NCBI GenBank assembly: GCA_949775045.1
Contig: OX459109.1
Location: 14,207,632 to 14,271,631, forward strand
Direction: 5' to 3'
Length of the DNA: 64,000 nucleotides
From: Metridium senile
Taxonomy: Eukaryota; Cnidaria; Anthozoa; Actiniaria; Metridiidae
Shown: positions 33,802 to 44,009 of the stretch, piece after piece
Numbering within the stretch: position 1 is the first letter of the stretch
How the letters are laid out: every line of letters begins with the position of its first letter
Notes under the pieces: generated by a model
Told to the model about the DNA's origin: nothing
What the model saw: only the letters and a program-made list of their open reading frames with translations
Databases searched by the model: none
Made by a program: the position numbers and the translations under genes

Positions 33802-34677
33802 ATGGCTGCCTTCAGGTTCAACTTTAGTAGTGAAGAAGACAGACAAGAAGAGAGGATAATTGACTCCAAACTAGACGAAATAGTGCCATTAGAAGCTAAA
33901 GAAATCTATGTACCAAAGGATATCGCAATTGAACGCGAAAATGTTGAAGAAATTGGTGTAAATGGCACAACGTTAGCATACATGAACGTTCAACAAATTG
34001 AAGAGAATCTGAAAACTTCTAGTACAATAATGACCGCATCTACGTCTCATACGGATCTTGTACCGGCTGTTTATGAAGGTGGACTTAAAGTATGGGAATG
34101 TACAATTGATTTGATAGAATATCTAGACGAAAAGAAAGTTGATTTTAAAGAAAAACGAGTTCTTGAAGTTGGCTGTGGAGCAGGGCTTGCTGGGATATAT
34201 GCACTTGGACATGGCGCACTTGTTGACTTTCAGGATTATAACGACGAAGTTTTAGAACGGTTTACTATTCCTAATGTTTTCATAAACCTTCAAGCAAGTT
34301 ATCCAAAAGAAAATAATGATGATGTTAGAGAATTTTTATGTAAAAAGTGTCACTTTTTTGCAGGAGACTGGAAGTTTTTGACTGACTTGATAAACCCAGA
34401 AAATAACCCAAATGAGTTTTATGATATAATATTGACATCAGAGACTATTTATAATGTTAGAAATTATCAGAAGCTCCTTGATTTCTGTCGAAAACATTTA
34501 CGATATCCAGGTGGTGTTGTATATGTTGCAGCTAAGACATATTACTTTGGAGTTGGTGGGGGTACTAGGTCATTTGAAGAACTTGTAAGAAAGAGTAATG
34601 ACCTAGATATAGCAGTTTGTAAAACATTTTCTGAAGGGTTGCAAAGAGAAATATTGATCATTAAATGGCAACAATAA
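33802..34677 (+). CDS. METTL18: Histidine protein methyltransferase (METTL18)
   Basis: One exon, 291 residues; ATG in the context AACATGGCT. A seven-beta-strand SAM-dependent methyltransferase. YEGGLKVWECT (91-101) precedes the fold as in METTL18, motif I is VLEVGCGAGLAGI (120-132), followed by HFFAGDW, LTSETIYN and YYFGVGGG, all METTL18/Hpm1 signatures. Human METTL18 methylates His245 of ribosomal protein uL3 (RPL3), which tunes translation elongation; yeast Hpm1 does the same. Length is in the normal range (human 372, with a longer N-terminus). I see no introns in the coding part, so it could be an old retrocopy that became the working gene, but the frame is intact. Confidence 0.93.
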   Translation: MAAFRFNFSSEEDRQEERIIDSKLDEIVPLEAKEIYVPKDIAIERENVEEIGVNGTTLAYMNVQQIEENLKTSSTIMTASTSHTDLVPAVYEGGLKVWECTIDLIEYLDEKKVDFKEKRVLEVGCGAGLAGIYALGHGALVDFQDYNDEVLERFTIPNVFINLQASYPKENNDDVREFLCKKCHFFAGDWKFLTDLINPENNPNEFYDIILTSETIYNVRNYQKLLDFCRKHLRYPGGVVYVAAKTYYFGVGGGTRSFEELVRKSNDLDIAVCKTFSEGLQREILIIKWQQ

Positions 34678-35209
34678 ACAAAGATTTGTTTTGAAATTAC
34701 TGATTCTGCTTGAATGAACAAATGAATAGCCTGCCTGCAGCCGAAAACAAAACTCTGGTTAACCTTTAATAGGGGTTTTGTGTTCGTCTGCACCAAGCTA
34801 ACAAATGAATGGCTTGTATTGATTTTTGTAAATGCATCAACTTGATTCATTTCCTGATTCATCCTTCCATTTATAATTTTAGATATTTATCATTCATTCT
34901 CTCACTCTGTCATTTATTTGTTCATTCATCCATCCATTTCATTTATTCACCAATTCATTTATACATCCATCCATCGATCCATTCATTCATTGATTCTTTC
35001 ATTTAATTATCCATTTATTTATTCATTCATATCCGTTCTTTTTCTGCTGATTTTATTAATTTTTTTCGTTCTTTCACTGATCTTGTGTTTAATTGAATGT
35101 GGGTTACCTGTGTTATTGTTGGCGCTATGCATGCTGGTACATACCTCCGTCACACGACTGGTGTCGTGCAGTTGATTGTATTTGGGTTTTCAAGGCCGAC
35201 TGATTCATC
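34678..35209. other. Intergenic region with ATTC/ATCC repeats
   Basis: It contains an imperfect CATTCATCCATCCATTCATT array at about 34850-35030. The promoter of the downstream gene should be in the last 180 bp. No other gene is seen. Confidence 0.6.
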
Positions 35210-38200
35210 ATGGAAAAATTACGATGTTTTAATTGTCATCATACGAACTTATCTCATGACCGCATGTTCAATGTCAGTGAAGTTCGGAAAAGTTTTATGA
35301 CTCCTAGTGTGTCTGAAAGAGAGATACTTGAGTCCGACCCTATAAAACAAAATGGCGCTGCCGACAATGACAAGGAAAATTTTTTTCAAGTCGTATGTGC
35401 GGATTGTGTTTATGACAGAATACAAGTGTGTCAGCTTTGCTACGTCAAAGCTCCTCTGTGTATGTTCAAAGTTGGAGAATGGTTCAAGGAGAGAGAATCG
35501 CGGGTTTGTATCCAGTGTTCTGCGGCGAAGGACTCACAAAAACTGCTCGAAGATGGTTCTGACTTGAACAGCCTAATTCATCAATGTTTTCAGTGCGGAC
35601 ATTTCAGATATATACAATCATTTATGATATCTTCAAAGAGTGATTTTGATAATATACCACGGGAATGTTTGAGCTGTTTATTAAAATCAGACATCAAGCA
35701 ATACAAAGATGATTTACATGAAAAGTACGAGAGTAAACTACGACAAGAACCGGTACTGGGTAACGACATCAACCCAGCTGTTGGCAGCAACCAAAACAGT
35801 ATTCAACCAGCTGCCGTGCTTTCATATGCTTCTGTTGTTACCAAGGGATCCTCAGGAAACGACTCTGAACAATTTAACGCTCAAAATAACCATAGTTTGA
35901 ACGGGGAAGTTGGTAATGATGTTATGGAAAGAAGCAAGTTGATGAAATTGACAACATTCAGTGCTGTGATCAACGGTAATGTCGACTACATAAATATTGC
36001 ATCATTGTTATCATGGGTCAAAAAATTTTCACGAAACACCACTATTGATTAAAGTTAAAACATATTCGTGTTTTATTCACCAGTTTTTGTCGTGGTGACA
36101 AAGTATTTTCAGCGGAAGTTAATTAGTTCAATTAAAAACTTGTCTCTACCCAACCCCATCCACAAGTCCCAACAGAAAATATTTATTTGAATGTCAATTA
36201 ATTCAACATCAATCACTTGATGAACTTGTGAAACTATTACATATACATAACTACATACTGATAATCATAGCCAGGATTAAAATGAATAAAAATGATAATA
36301 CTATAAATGAAAGTGGGTTTATATAACAGTACAATATTGAAATATTTCACATTTCTATAAAGAATTACTTCTAGTAAAAAAAAAAGTGCCTGACTTTTTT
36401 AGTTTTAATAAAATTTTCAAGATATTTTAAATCTGACTGAGAAAATTGAAATAACACTCAACAGTTATGATTTCATCTGTAAATTGCTTATAGAAATTAT
36501 TAATGATTTTTATAATAATATTAACACATTCCTAATAGAGTACCGAAGTGTGATGTCACACTTTGGCTTTTCCTATTCAGATAATTTTTATCATAGAATG
36601 CCATTAAAAAAATAGGCTGAAAAAATAGATAAAAAAAAAATTGTGACGTCATCACTTCGGTACTCTATAGCTTATTCATATTTCTTTTGTTTTAGAATCG
36701 ATATGCAAGACAGTGTTACAAGCTCTCAAGTTCTCCTTTCAACAACTGGAAGAAAAGACAAAGCTTGAACTACAACTCATGCAATTGGATCCCCAGCTTT
36801 GTCATGGGATCTTACGAGATAAACTTATCCGAGTTTCTCATCGGTTTTCAAAGCAAGGCACCCAGCAGACCTTGTTTGACGATACTGAATCTCGCTGGGC
36901 ATATATGGGGACATACACAGTTGCCCATGCAAGTTTAGTGCTTGCTACATTGCAGTCTGGGATCCTTCCTCCTTTGGATGAATTGATGAAGAAGAGTGGC
37001 AAAGAGAACAGGTATTGGTTCGTCCATAACAACACAGTACAACAGAGATAACAATAATCATTACAATAACCACACCATTTCAACCTGGTGATATGCATGA
37101 CATTTGGACAAAATAGTGCAATTAGATAAACATATTTAGTTTTGTCCTCACTATTCTTGTTAAGTTTGCAATTATATAACCATTTACTTTGTAATTAGGT
37201 TAGCTTAGCATTTGTTTATTATAAGCTGCTATGTGTTAGTCATTCGACACCATTACTAAGTTTACTTAGTAATCACGGCATTTCCGTTGAAATTCTATAC
37301 TTAAGAGTTCTTTTGAACTATAAATAAAGTTTATTGTATAAAGTTTATTGTATTGTTTATTGTATTGTATTGTAACTTGTGTAATGAAGAAGCTCGGAGT
37401 ATAGTCAGACCACAAGATTTTTCACTTTTGTGTTCTCGTAGCGACAGGGCGAGTCCAATTGATAACACTAGTGTCAACCATGAACGATCAACAACTCCAA
37501 TGACTCCAACTCGTAATCGTTTGTTAACTATCCCATATTTCTAATTCACAGACCCCAAGTGTGTTGCTTTGGTGCAGGGCCAGGTAGTGAAGTGCTTGGC
37601 CTATCTCCTTGCTTTCCTTCTGACACTCAATGGATACTACTAGATAACTGTGACGGATGGGAGCATCTTGCCAATGTACTACTGACAAAGAAGTCAAGCA
37701 TGTCATTTCAGTACGGCCATTGTGATGTATCACAGAAAATGCCTGCTAAGATGAATCCTCTGGAATTTCCATACTCAGCATTTTCTAAGGTATAAGATTG
37801 ACATGATAAATTAAACAAATTTACAATAGTCAGCAATAGTCTCAAGTGATGACGTCATAAAATAATATTTTCACTATATCATATCTTTTGTTCGTGATTT
37901 TAATAGACAATCACAAAAGTTGTTCACACAACAAGTTTAACCAGAATTCGTCAAATAGCAGCTGAGATATAGCCACTTGAATATATAATTTCCCCATACA
38001 AATCACTGTATTTTTGGCTCAGTTTGAAACTTTTGGAACTGAGCTTAAATTGCAGTGTTTTCATGGGGAAATTATATATTCATCTCAGCTGCTATTTGAC
38101 GAATTCTGGTTAAACTTGCTGAACCAAAAATATGATCTAGTAAAAATATTATTTTATGACGCCATCACAAGTGGCCATATCTCAGCTGCTATTAAACCAA

Positions 38201-38964
38201 GAAAGAAAAGAACCATTTGCATTTTTAGACTCAGGCTTTTTCCGTACACGGAAGCCCGGGTAAAAAAACAAAATATACTGTAGTTATTTACTAATAACAG
38301 GTTCCCATTTAAATCTGTACTTTCCCATTTAAATCTGTACTTTCCCATTTAAATCTGTACTTATGCAAATTGTGTTGATGTGTGCTAAACACACAGATCA
38401 ACCAATCAGAGAAGTTCACTTCAGAAATAATATACTCTGATTGGTTGATCTGTGTGTTTAGCACACATCAACAAAATTTGCATAAGTACAGATTTAAATG
38501 GGAAAGTACAGATTTAAATGGGAACCTGTTCAATATTACTATTATTATTAATAATTGTTTTCTTTTGACCACAGGCAAAACTCATGATGTTTGTCAAGTT
38601 CATCTCTGCAGTTCAAAACTTACAAGGAGCCAGGAAATACCTGAGTAACATCTTAAAGATGGCAAGCCCTGGCACAATGTTTCTCTTCATAGACAATGCT
38701 CACATCCAAACCAAATACTTCATTGAAGATTTGGTATTTGGTGGCAGCAAATATGTAGATAATGGAGACTTCAAAGAAAATGACTTTTATACTCTATACA
38801 CGACGTATGCAGAGCTGAAGTCTGAAGATGATGGGGAGAAATCGACGTTAATGTGTGAATGGGTTGGATATATCTCATACTGGCTTGACAGATGGCCAAT
38901 ACTGGATCTAAGGGTCAATGTCCTCTTGGCAGTTAAAAAGGAAAGAACTGGCGTAAAGCGATAG
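35210..38964 (+). CDS. Unrecognised CxxC-rich protein with methyltransferase-like domain
   Basis: Exons 35210-35975, 36696-37011, 37552-37789 and 38575-38964 encode 569 residues with matching phases (1, 2, 0). Residues 1-160 hold six CxxC pairs (6/9, 63/66, 74/77, 100/103, 126/129, 153/156), enough for three or more zinc sites of ribbon or knuckle type. Residues 170-245 are polar and probably disordered. Residues 255-361 are helical in character. From 362 there is a Rossmann-like start, VCCFGAGPGSEVLG (364-377), with WILLDNCDGW (388-397) fitting an acidic second strand, and LFIDNAH further on. This resembles a class I SAM methyltransferase motif I, but no substrate motif is recognised. An open stretch ends at a stop at 36052 if intron 1 is retained. 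Exon 3 could follow an extra exon that I did not find. Function unknown. Confidence 0.8.
36534..36668. mobile_element. Inverted-repeat element with ATAGAGTACCGAAGTG ends
   Basis: ATAGAGTACCGAAGTG pairs with CACTTCGGTACTCTAT, extending imperfectly through GATGTCAC and GTGACGTC. The element ends 27 bp before the acceptor of exon 2 of the CxxC/methyltransferase gene. Confidence 0.85.
37845..38190. mobile_element. Fold-back element with ATTTGACGAATTCTGGTTAA arms
   Basis: GATGACGTCATAAAATAATAT pairs with the reverse of ATATTATTTTATGACGCCATC. TTTAACCAGAATTCGTCAAA and TATTTGACGAATTCTGGTTA are inverted, as are TATATAATTTCCCCAT and ATGGGGAAATTATATA. It lies in the last intron of the methyltransferase gene. 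Confidence 0.8.
38297..38529. mobile_element. Long fold-back element, copy 2
   Basis: Near-identical to 4681-4895 in the arms (AACAGGTTCCCATTTAAAT, CAAATTGTGTTGATGTGTGC), with three tip units on the left and two on the right. It ends 45 bp before the acceptor of the last exon. Confidence 0.88.
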
Positions 38965-40132
38965 CTACCAGGCACTGTATAAATAAAAATATTGAGTGCT
39001 TTTTAGTAAGGAAGGTCTAGGCAAACGGTTTCAACATTTGCTTCAACATCCGTTCGATTTTGTTGAATGGCAATGTTGAAGGCTGTTTGCCACCCCATTT
39101 CAACATTGTTGAAACCATTTTCCCTCTACGTTCAAAATCGTTCAACAACTATTCTACAGCGTTCAACAAAATTGAACCAATGTTTTAGCACATGTTGAAG
39201 CCATTTGCCCGGGCCTTTAGAGCGGTTTTCATAAAATCTGAAGAAGTGTGAGTAAGTGAGTAATGACTTAATAACGATTATCATTCATGTCACAATTAGC
39301 TAATTGTGATTTTCAATTTGATTTTGGGTTTTTCTGATCTGCCAATTGGTTTGTGCTTCAACATCCTTTCGATTTTGTTGAATGGCAATGAAGCCGTTTG
39401 CCCAGACCTTTAAACTCTTTCAACATCAAATGAATATTGATTCAACAATGTTGAAAGGGGTAGCAAACAGCTTAAACATTGCAATTCAACAAAACCCAAC
39501 AAATGTTGAAGCAAATGTTGAATTTGCCCAGGTTTTAAAGAGTGTTTTAATAGTTTTTATGAAAACCACTAAAAATGTTTGATTAGGACTCAACAGCACC
39601 CAGTGTTGTTTGTAAACGTAATTTTTCCATGATAAGTTAATTTATTAAGTATTTAGTTAGATGAATTATTTATAAAGGGATCAAGAAAAGGAAAAGACAA
39701 AAAAAAGCTTTAACAAATACTTCATGTTTTTTATAAATCAAACTTTTATTGTTTAAATAGTTTAAGATGATAATTCTATTTTTGCAGTATTACTTGGAAT
39801 ATCATTATTATCTGTGTAATATCCATACTTTACACAAACTAAAGTTTTTTAGCATGTTTTATAGAAACCTGCTTGAAAAATTGCATTTTAAATCCACACC
39901 ACAAAAAGGATACACCGAATCAAAGTACTTTGACCAATTTGAATAACTTTTGTTCATGACTAGCTAGTCTCTCATACATGTGAAAAATCCATTGTGTTTC
40001 TAACATGAGCATGAGACTAGCCAGTCAAGAGCAAAAACAGGTGCATGTTGTAATATGGCTATGAAATACATTGGTTTTGAATCAAATCTTTACAGCTATT
40101 CTTGCAAAAAATGATCAAACATTAATTTGACA

Positions 40133-40206
40133 ACCTCGACTCCAGGCTCTCCCTTCTCGTTTTTTTTTTTTTTTTTTTCAGAAGGGAGAGCCTGAGGATG
40201 AGGTTG
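40133..40206. repeat. Small hairpin with a poly-T loop
   Basis: AGGCTCTCCCTTCT and AGAAGGGAGAGCCT are inverted around a run of T; CAACCTCGACTCC and GGATGAGGTTG flank them. Confidence 0.8.
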
Positions 40207-40635
40207 ATAATTTGGCTCCTCCGTTATGTACTGGAAATTTATTGTATTTTTCGGTGAATTATGTAGATGTGTCTGCTACACAAAGGAGGAGGACATAATT
40301 TAGCAGTTCTGATGTATTTAATGTACATTTGTTCATTATTATCTAGGCCAACCTTTTATCAAATGCTGTACATTTGTAATTATTCTTATCATTCATAACA
40401 AAAAAAAAATGAAATTTAGTCAATTCACTTTTGCAGTGAAACTACATCTATCAAGGCTATTCTTAGACTCACTCGCAGCCGTTTAACAATACTTTAAAAT
40501 CAAATGTTCCTAAGCACAATAAATATTGTTATTTTTCACAGGAATAATGGTGAATTTTGTAAACAGTTGCTGTCATAACTTCATCTTATAAGGATGAACA
40601 ACAATACCAAATAATAATAACATAAATTATACCCT

Positions 40636-40784
40636 TGGAGTGGTTTTCATTAACCTGTGAAACACCCAGCTTTAGTGTATCACTCTTTAATACACTCTAA
40701 TTCCATTGTGTTCTTTTGTTCTTATTTGACTATTACATTTTAATTAATACAGTTAGTTTCAAGGGTTAATGAAAACCACTCTAA
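40636..40784. mobile_element. Inverted-repeat element with GAGTGGTTTTCATTAACC ends
   Basis: GGAGTGGTTTTCATTAACC pairs with GGTTAATGAAAACCACTCT. Related single arms occur near 14748 and at 39228 and 39560. Confidence 0.75.
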
Positions 40785-40928
40785 TAAAAAAAAAGAGGAA
40801 AAATGATATAACAGGTTCATCATAAAAGAACAATTCTCAAGGGAATGACACGTGATCTGAAATGGACAATTTGCATACGGAGGTAAAGAGGTCTACACGT
40901 ACTCTAAACGATATGGATTGCATATCTG

Positions 40929-41068
40929 GGGCCGGTTGTACGAAGGGTGAATAGCGCTATCCACCGGATAAATCCTTATCTAGCGGATAAAATCTATAAA
41001 AAAACCTATGCAGTGGATAACTTTTATCCGCGGATAACTTTATCCACCCTTCATACAACCGGCCCCAG
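40929..41068. mobile_element. Fold-back with CTGGGGCCGGTTGTACGAAG ends
   Basis: CTGGGGCCGGTTGTACGAAG pairs with CTTCATACAACCGGCCCCAG. GGATAA/TTATCC pairs fill the middle. Relatives are at 9130-9365 and twice at 49380-49660. Confidence 0.85.
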
Positions 41069-41496
41069 ATGGCAAACAGACAAGGCTTTCCAGGCATTAA
41101 CATATGATTAGCTGCTTTGTGAGAAAAGTCAATCATGATATATTATTTTTGCTGTACCATACTACTAATATCAATACACAGTCATTTTGTATACTACTAC
41201 GTTTCCTGCAGTTGATTATTTGTGGGCTGGGCCCATAACTTTACATTTTTAAAGTATAAGAAATATTTCAAAACTACTGAAGATATGTTTGTTACTAGTA
41301 AATAAAGAGTTTGCAGTTTTTCTGGTATTGCGTTATTTTTGTTGTGGTTTTGCGGTTGTTTTCATTGATATTTGTGATTTTACAGTTTCACAAATCTCGC
41401 AGTTGCGGGTTTTAGTAATTTTGGTGCGATTGTGCAGTTTCTGTCGATTTTTTGTGTGGTTTTGCGGTTTCCAACCCCTCTTACGACCCCCTCCAG

Positions 41497-41992
41497 TAAC
41501 TACTGAGATACAAGACATGTTACAAATCCCACTAACGTAGTACTGACAAACAAGACACGTTACAAATCCCAGTAACTACTGACATACAAGACACGTTACA
41601 AATCCCAGTAACTACTGACATACAAGACATGTTACAAATCCCAATAACTACTGACATATACAAGACAGGTTACAAATCCCAGTAACTATACTGACATACA
41701 AGACACGTTACAAATCCCAGTAACTACTGACATACAAGACATGTTACAAATCCCAATAACTACTGACATATACAAGACAGGTTACAAATCCCAGTAACTA
41801 CTGACATACAAGACATGTTACAAATCCCAATAACTACTGACATATACAAGACACGTTACAAATCCCAGTAACTATACTGACATACAAGACACGTTACAAA
41901 TCCCAGTAACTACTGACATACAAGACACGTTACAAATCCCAGTAACTACTGACATACAAGACACATTATAAATCCCAGTAACTACTGGGATA
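41497..41992 (+). repeat. 37-bp tandem satellite
   Basis: About 13 copies of a unit of about 37-39 bp: CAGTAACTACTGACATACA followed by AGACACGTTACAAATCC. Variants ATATACAAGACAGG and CAATAACTAC recur in order, suggesting growth by multi-unit blocks. There are no spacers, so it is not CRISPR-like. Confidence 0.93.
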
Positions 41993-42469
41993 AACTACGC
42001 GCATATATTATACAACAGTCCATGCCAATAAGACCTTATAGTTCAATAATTTTAATTAAAATTAGGTAAAATTTACCTTCTCACTCCTCCCTTTATATTT
42101 TAATTCAGTCTCCCTCCTCAGTCTATTTTAACCTCTTTTCTCCCTCCTCCCTCTTTTTTTTTGCTGTTTCTCCCTCCTCCATGATCTGTTCCTCTCCTAG
42201 CTCTCCTATACTTTCTATTTAGTGACTATCACTCAACCAGAAACATCAATTACAAAAGGAAACTAATATTAAAAGCCGCTGTTTTCATTAATCCGTACCA
42301 TACAGTTCAGTGTCGCCCCCTCTGGCCAATTGAGCCAAAGATTCGTGATTCGTCAGCTCTATGTTGATCATTATAAAGAGGAATGCGAGAAGGCTTGTCA
42401 TCTTTAGTACTTTGTATATTTCGGCCTTTATCCATAGGCCAACAACAGCAAAATGAGCTAACATGAATC

Positions 42470-43015
42470 TATAGCTAATATGATAGACGGTAATATAATG
42501 AAATTTGTAACACCGTAAAAAATGCATCCTCGGGAACCCAGGGGTATTCTTCTGTCGCTCGTTTCTCGCTTCCACAACATATACCCCTGGGAACGTAGTC
42601 TGTTGGAGCTTGTTCCGGAAGTCAGAATTCAGCTCTTTCCTGATTGGTCGACCTTATTAGGTTGACCAATGAAAATCAAGATAACCATTCAAAGAAAGTC
42701 GTTAAATAAGTTTGAAATTTGACTTCCGGAACAAGCTCCAACAGACTACGTTCCCAGGGGTATATGTTGTGGAAGCGAGAAACGAGCGACAGAAGAATAC
42801 CCCTGGGTTCCCGAGGATGTAAAAAATGTTGACTTAACTTTACTGACGTTACGAGCTTTAGCCCTTTTACTCCGACGAAGGGCTACAGCTCGAAACGTCA
42901 GTAAAGTTAAGTCAACATTTTTTACGGTGTTACACATTTCATTCTATTACCCATCGTTTATATCAAACACCGACGCAGCCCATACTAGTTTACTCGCTAG
43001 TTTCCATTAATTAAC
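42470..43015. mobile_element. Host inverted-repeat element disrupted by a younger one
   Basis: The left arm (up to 42524, ...TAACACCGTAAAAAATG, resuming at 42829 with TTGACTTAACTTTACTGACG) pairs with CGTCAGTAAAGTTAAGTCAA and CATTTTTTACGGTGTTA near 42897-42935. A half copy is at 24955-25078. Confidence 0.8.
42525..42819. mobile_element. 295-bp element with 99-bp identical inverted repeats and 9-bp target duplication
   Basis: The left arm 42525-42623 and right arm 42721-42819 are exact reverse complements over 99 bp by my reading, starting CATCCTCGGGAACCCAGGGG. TAAAAAATG is present on both sides (42516-42524 and 42820-42828). The 97-bp centre carries its own TTGGTCGACC and GGTTGACCAA hairpin. 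Such long inverted repeats with a 9-bp duplication fit a Mutator-like non-autonomous element, but no transposase is present to confirm this. Confidence 0.9.
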
Positions 43016-43352
43016 ATGAATCTAAATTTCAGACTAGGCTTTTGTTCTTTGATAAAGAGTGTTGTGTATGTTGATCATGAAGGCATGATTCCCATGATTC
43101 GTGAATGATTAACTCCATTCCGTGCAAGATGTTTTGTTCATGTCGACCCAACCTCATTACCAGGACCTTAATTATCACTTCGCTTTTCACGACTACCACC
43201 AATACACATGTGCTGAGGTTTCACAAAAGTTCCATTTAAGAAGTCAAAATCATGTTCTTGTGACTACAAATGAGTATATGTCCCAATTTTCTGCCATATG
43301 TGCATTAATTAGTGAGACTTGTACAAAAAGATTCTATTTTTTTTTGCAAACT

Positions 43353-44009
43353 TCAAAGTTCAATCTGTTTTTCATAACAGACAATTTTGAGGAACCTAAG
43401 AGCAGCAAAATACGATATTCTATGGGTTTCCCGAAATCCATGTTTTTCATAAAGAACCATTGCAGCAAGTTGAGCTGCCGATGTCATTAAAGACACTTTG
43501 TTGTAATTGTTGTCCTTGCAAAACTGTTCAATGAGAAGCAGAAGTTTTGTTGCTATACCCCTCTTACGAATTGCAGACGAGACAGACATTCTTACTACTT
43601 CGGCTTCGCCTGGTTTGTGGCCGTCTATATGTTTAATCCCAGCCATTCCGACGACTTTATTTTGTAGCAAAGCAACATACATGCGAGAGCCATTTTGGTA
43701 AAACTTGGCGATGTCTTTTAGATCGTTTTTCAGGCCATCGTGAATAAAAGTCATAATTTCAATGTTTACATAAATGTATAAAAATGCAGCGAGTACAGTA
43801 CACAATAGTGCAAACACTACGACATCTTGTAGCAACCAGCGTATTGCAAGGACCAAGGGCAGTAAGAACACTGCGTAAGGAAGGTATCCTCTAACCTCGA
43901 GAACGAAAATCGGCCAAATTGATTCCACCAATCCAGCACGAAACAGGGATCGACATTGGCTCTCATCGTTTTCCTCGATAGGACGTAGCTCCAGTTCAGC
44001 TTTATCCAT
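43353..44009 (-). CDS. NAT8/camello-like GNAT N-acetyltransferase
   Basis: One exon, 218 residues from the ATG at 44009, which has AAAATGG context; an in-frame ATG at 44018 adds MFK. LRPIEEND near the start is typical of NAT8-family proteins. A hydrophobic hairpin (about 43-60 and 62-81) should anchor it in the ER membrane. The GNAT fold follows, with acetyl-CoA motif A VVRMSVSSAIRKRGIATKLL (138-157) carrying the RxxGIA core, then LYEKHGF. Vertebrate NAT8 acetylates cysteine S-conjugates, and NAT8B/NAT8L-type relatives act on lysine or aspartate; the substrate here cannot be told. It is divergent from IDH3A with 1.7 kb between starts. Confidence 0.88.
   Translation of the reverse strand: MDKAELELRPIEENDESQCRSLFRAGLVESIWPIFVLEVRGYLPYAVFLLPLVLAIRWLLQDVVVFALLCTVLAAFLYIYVNIEIMTFIHDGLKNDLKDIAKFYQNGSRMYVALLQNKVVGMAGIKHIDGHKPGEAEVVRMSVSSAIRKRGIATKLLLLIEQFCKDNNYNKVSLMTSAAQLAAMVLYEKHGFRETHRISYFAALRFLKIVCYEKQIEL

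Larger units (their letters stand above)
38965..43352. other. Repeat-rich intergenic region
   Basis: No gene is supported. It holds TTCAACAT repeats (39005-39560), small fold-backs (40133-40206, 40636-40784), a half element (40803-40902), a GGCCGGTTGTACGAA element (40929-41068), a 37-bp satellite (41497-41992) and a nested pair of inverted-repeat elements (42470-43015). The stretch 41289-41490 is TTTGCGG-rich and degenerate. Confidence 0.7.

Noticed and set aside
37441..37544. Extra exon of the CxxC/methyltransferase gene (RASPIDNTSVNHERSTTP frame)
   Set aside because: An acceptor exists, but no donor gives the phase needed by the next exon; a direct 37011-37552 join keeps the frame.
41497..41992. 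CRISPR-like array
   Set aside because: The units abut with no unique spacers and the DNA is eukaryotic; it is a satellite.
43122..43490. 122-residue plus-strand open frame
   Set aside because: It partly overlaps the NAT8-like gene antisense and shows no domain features.
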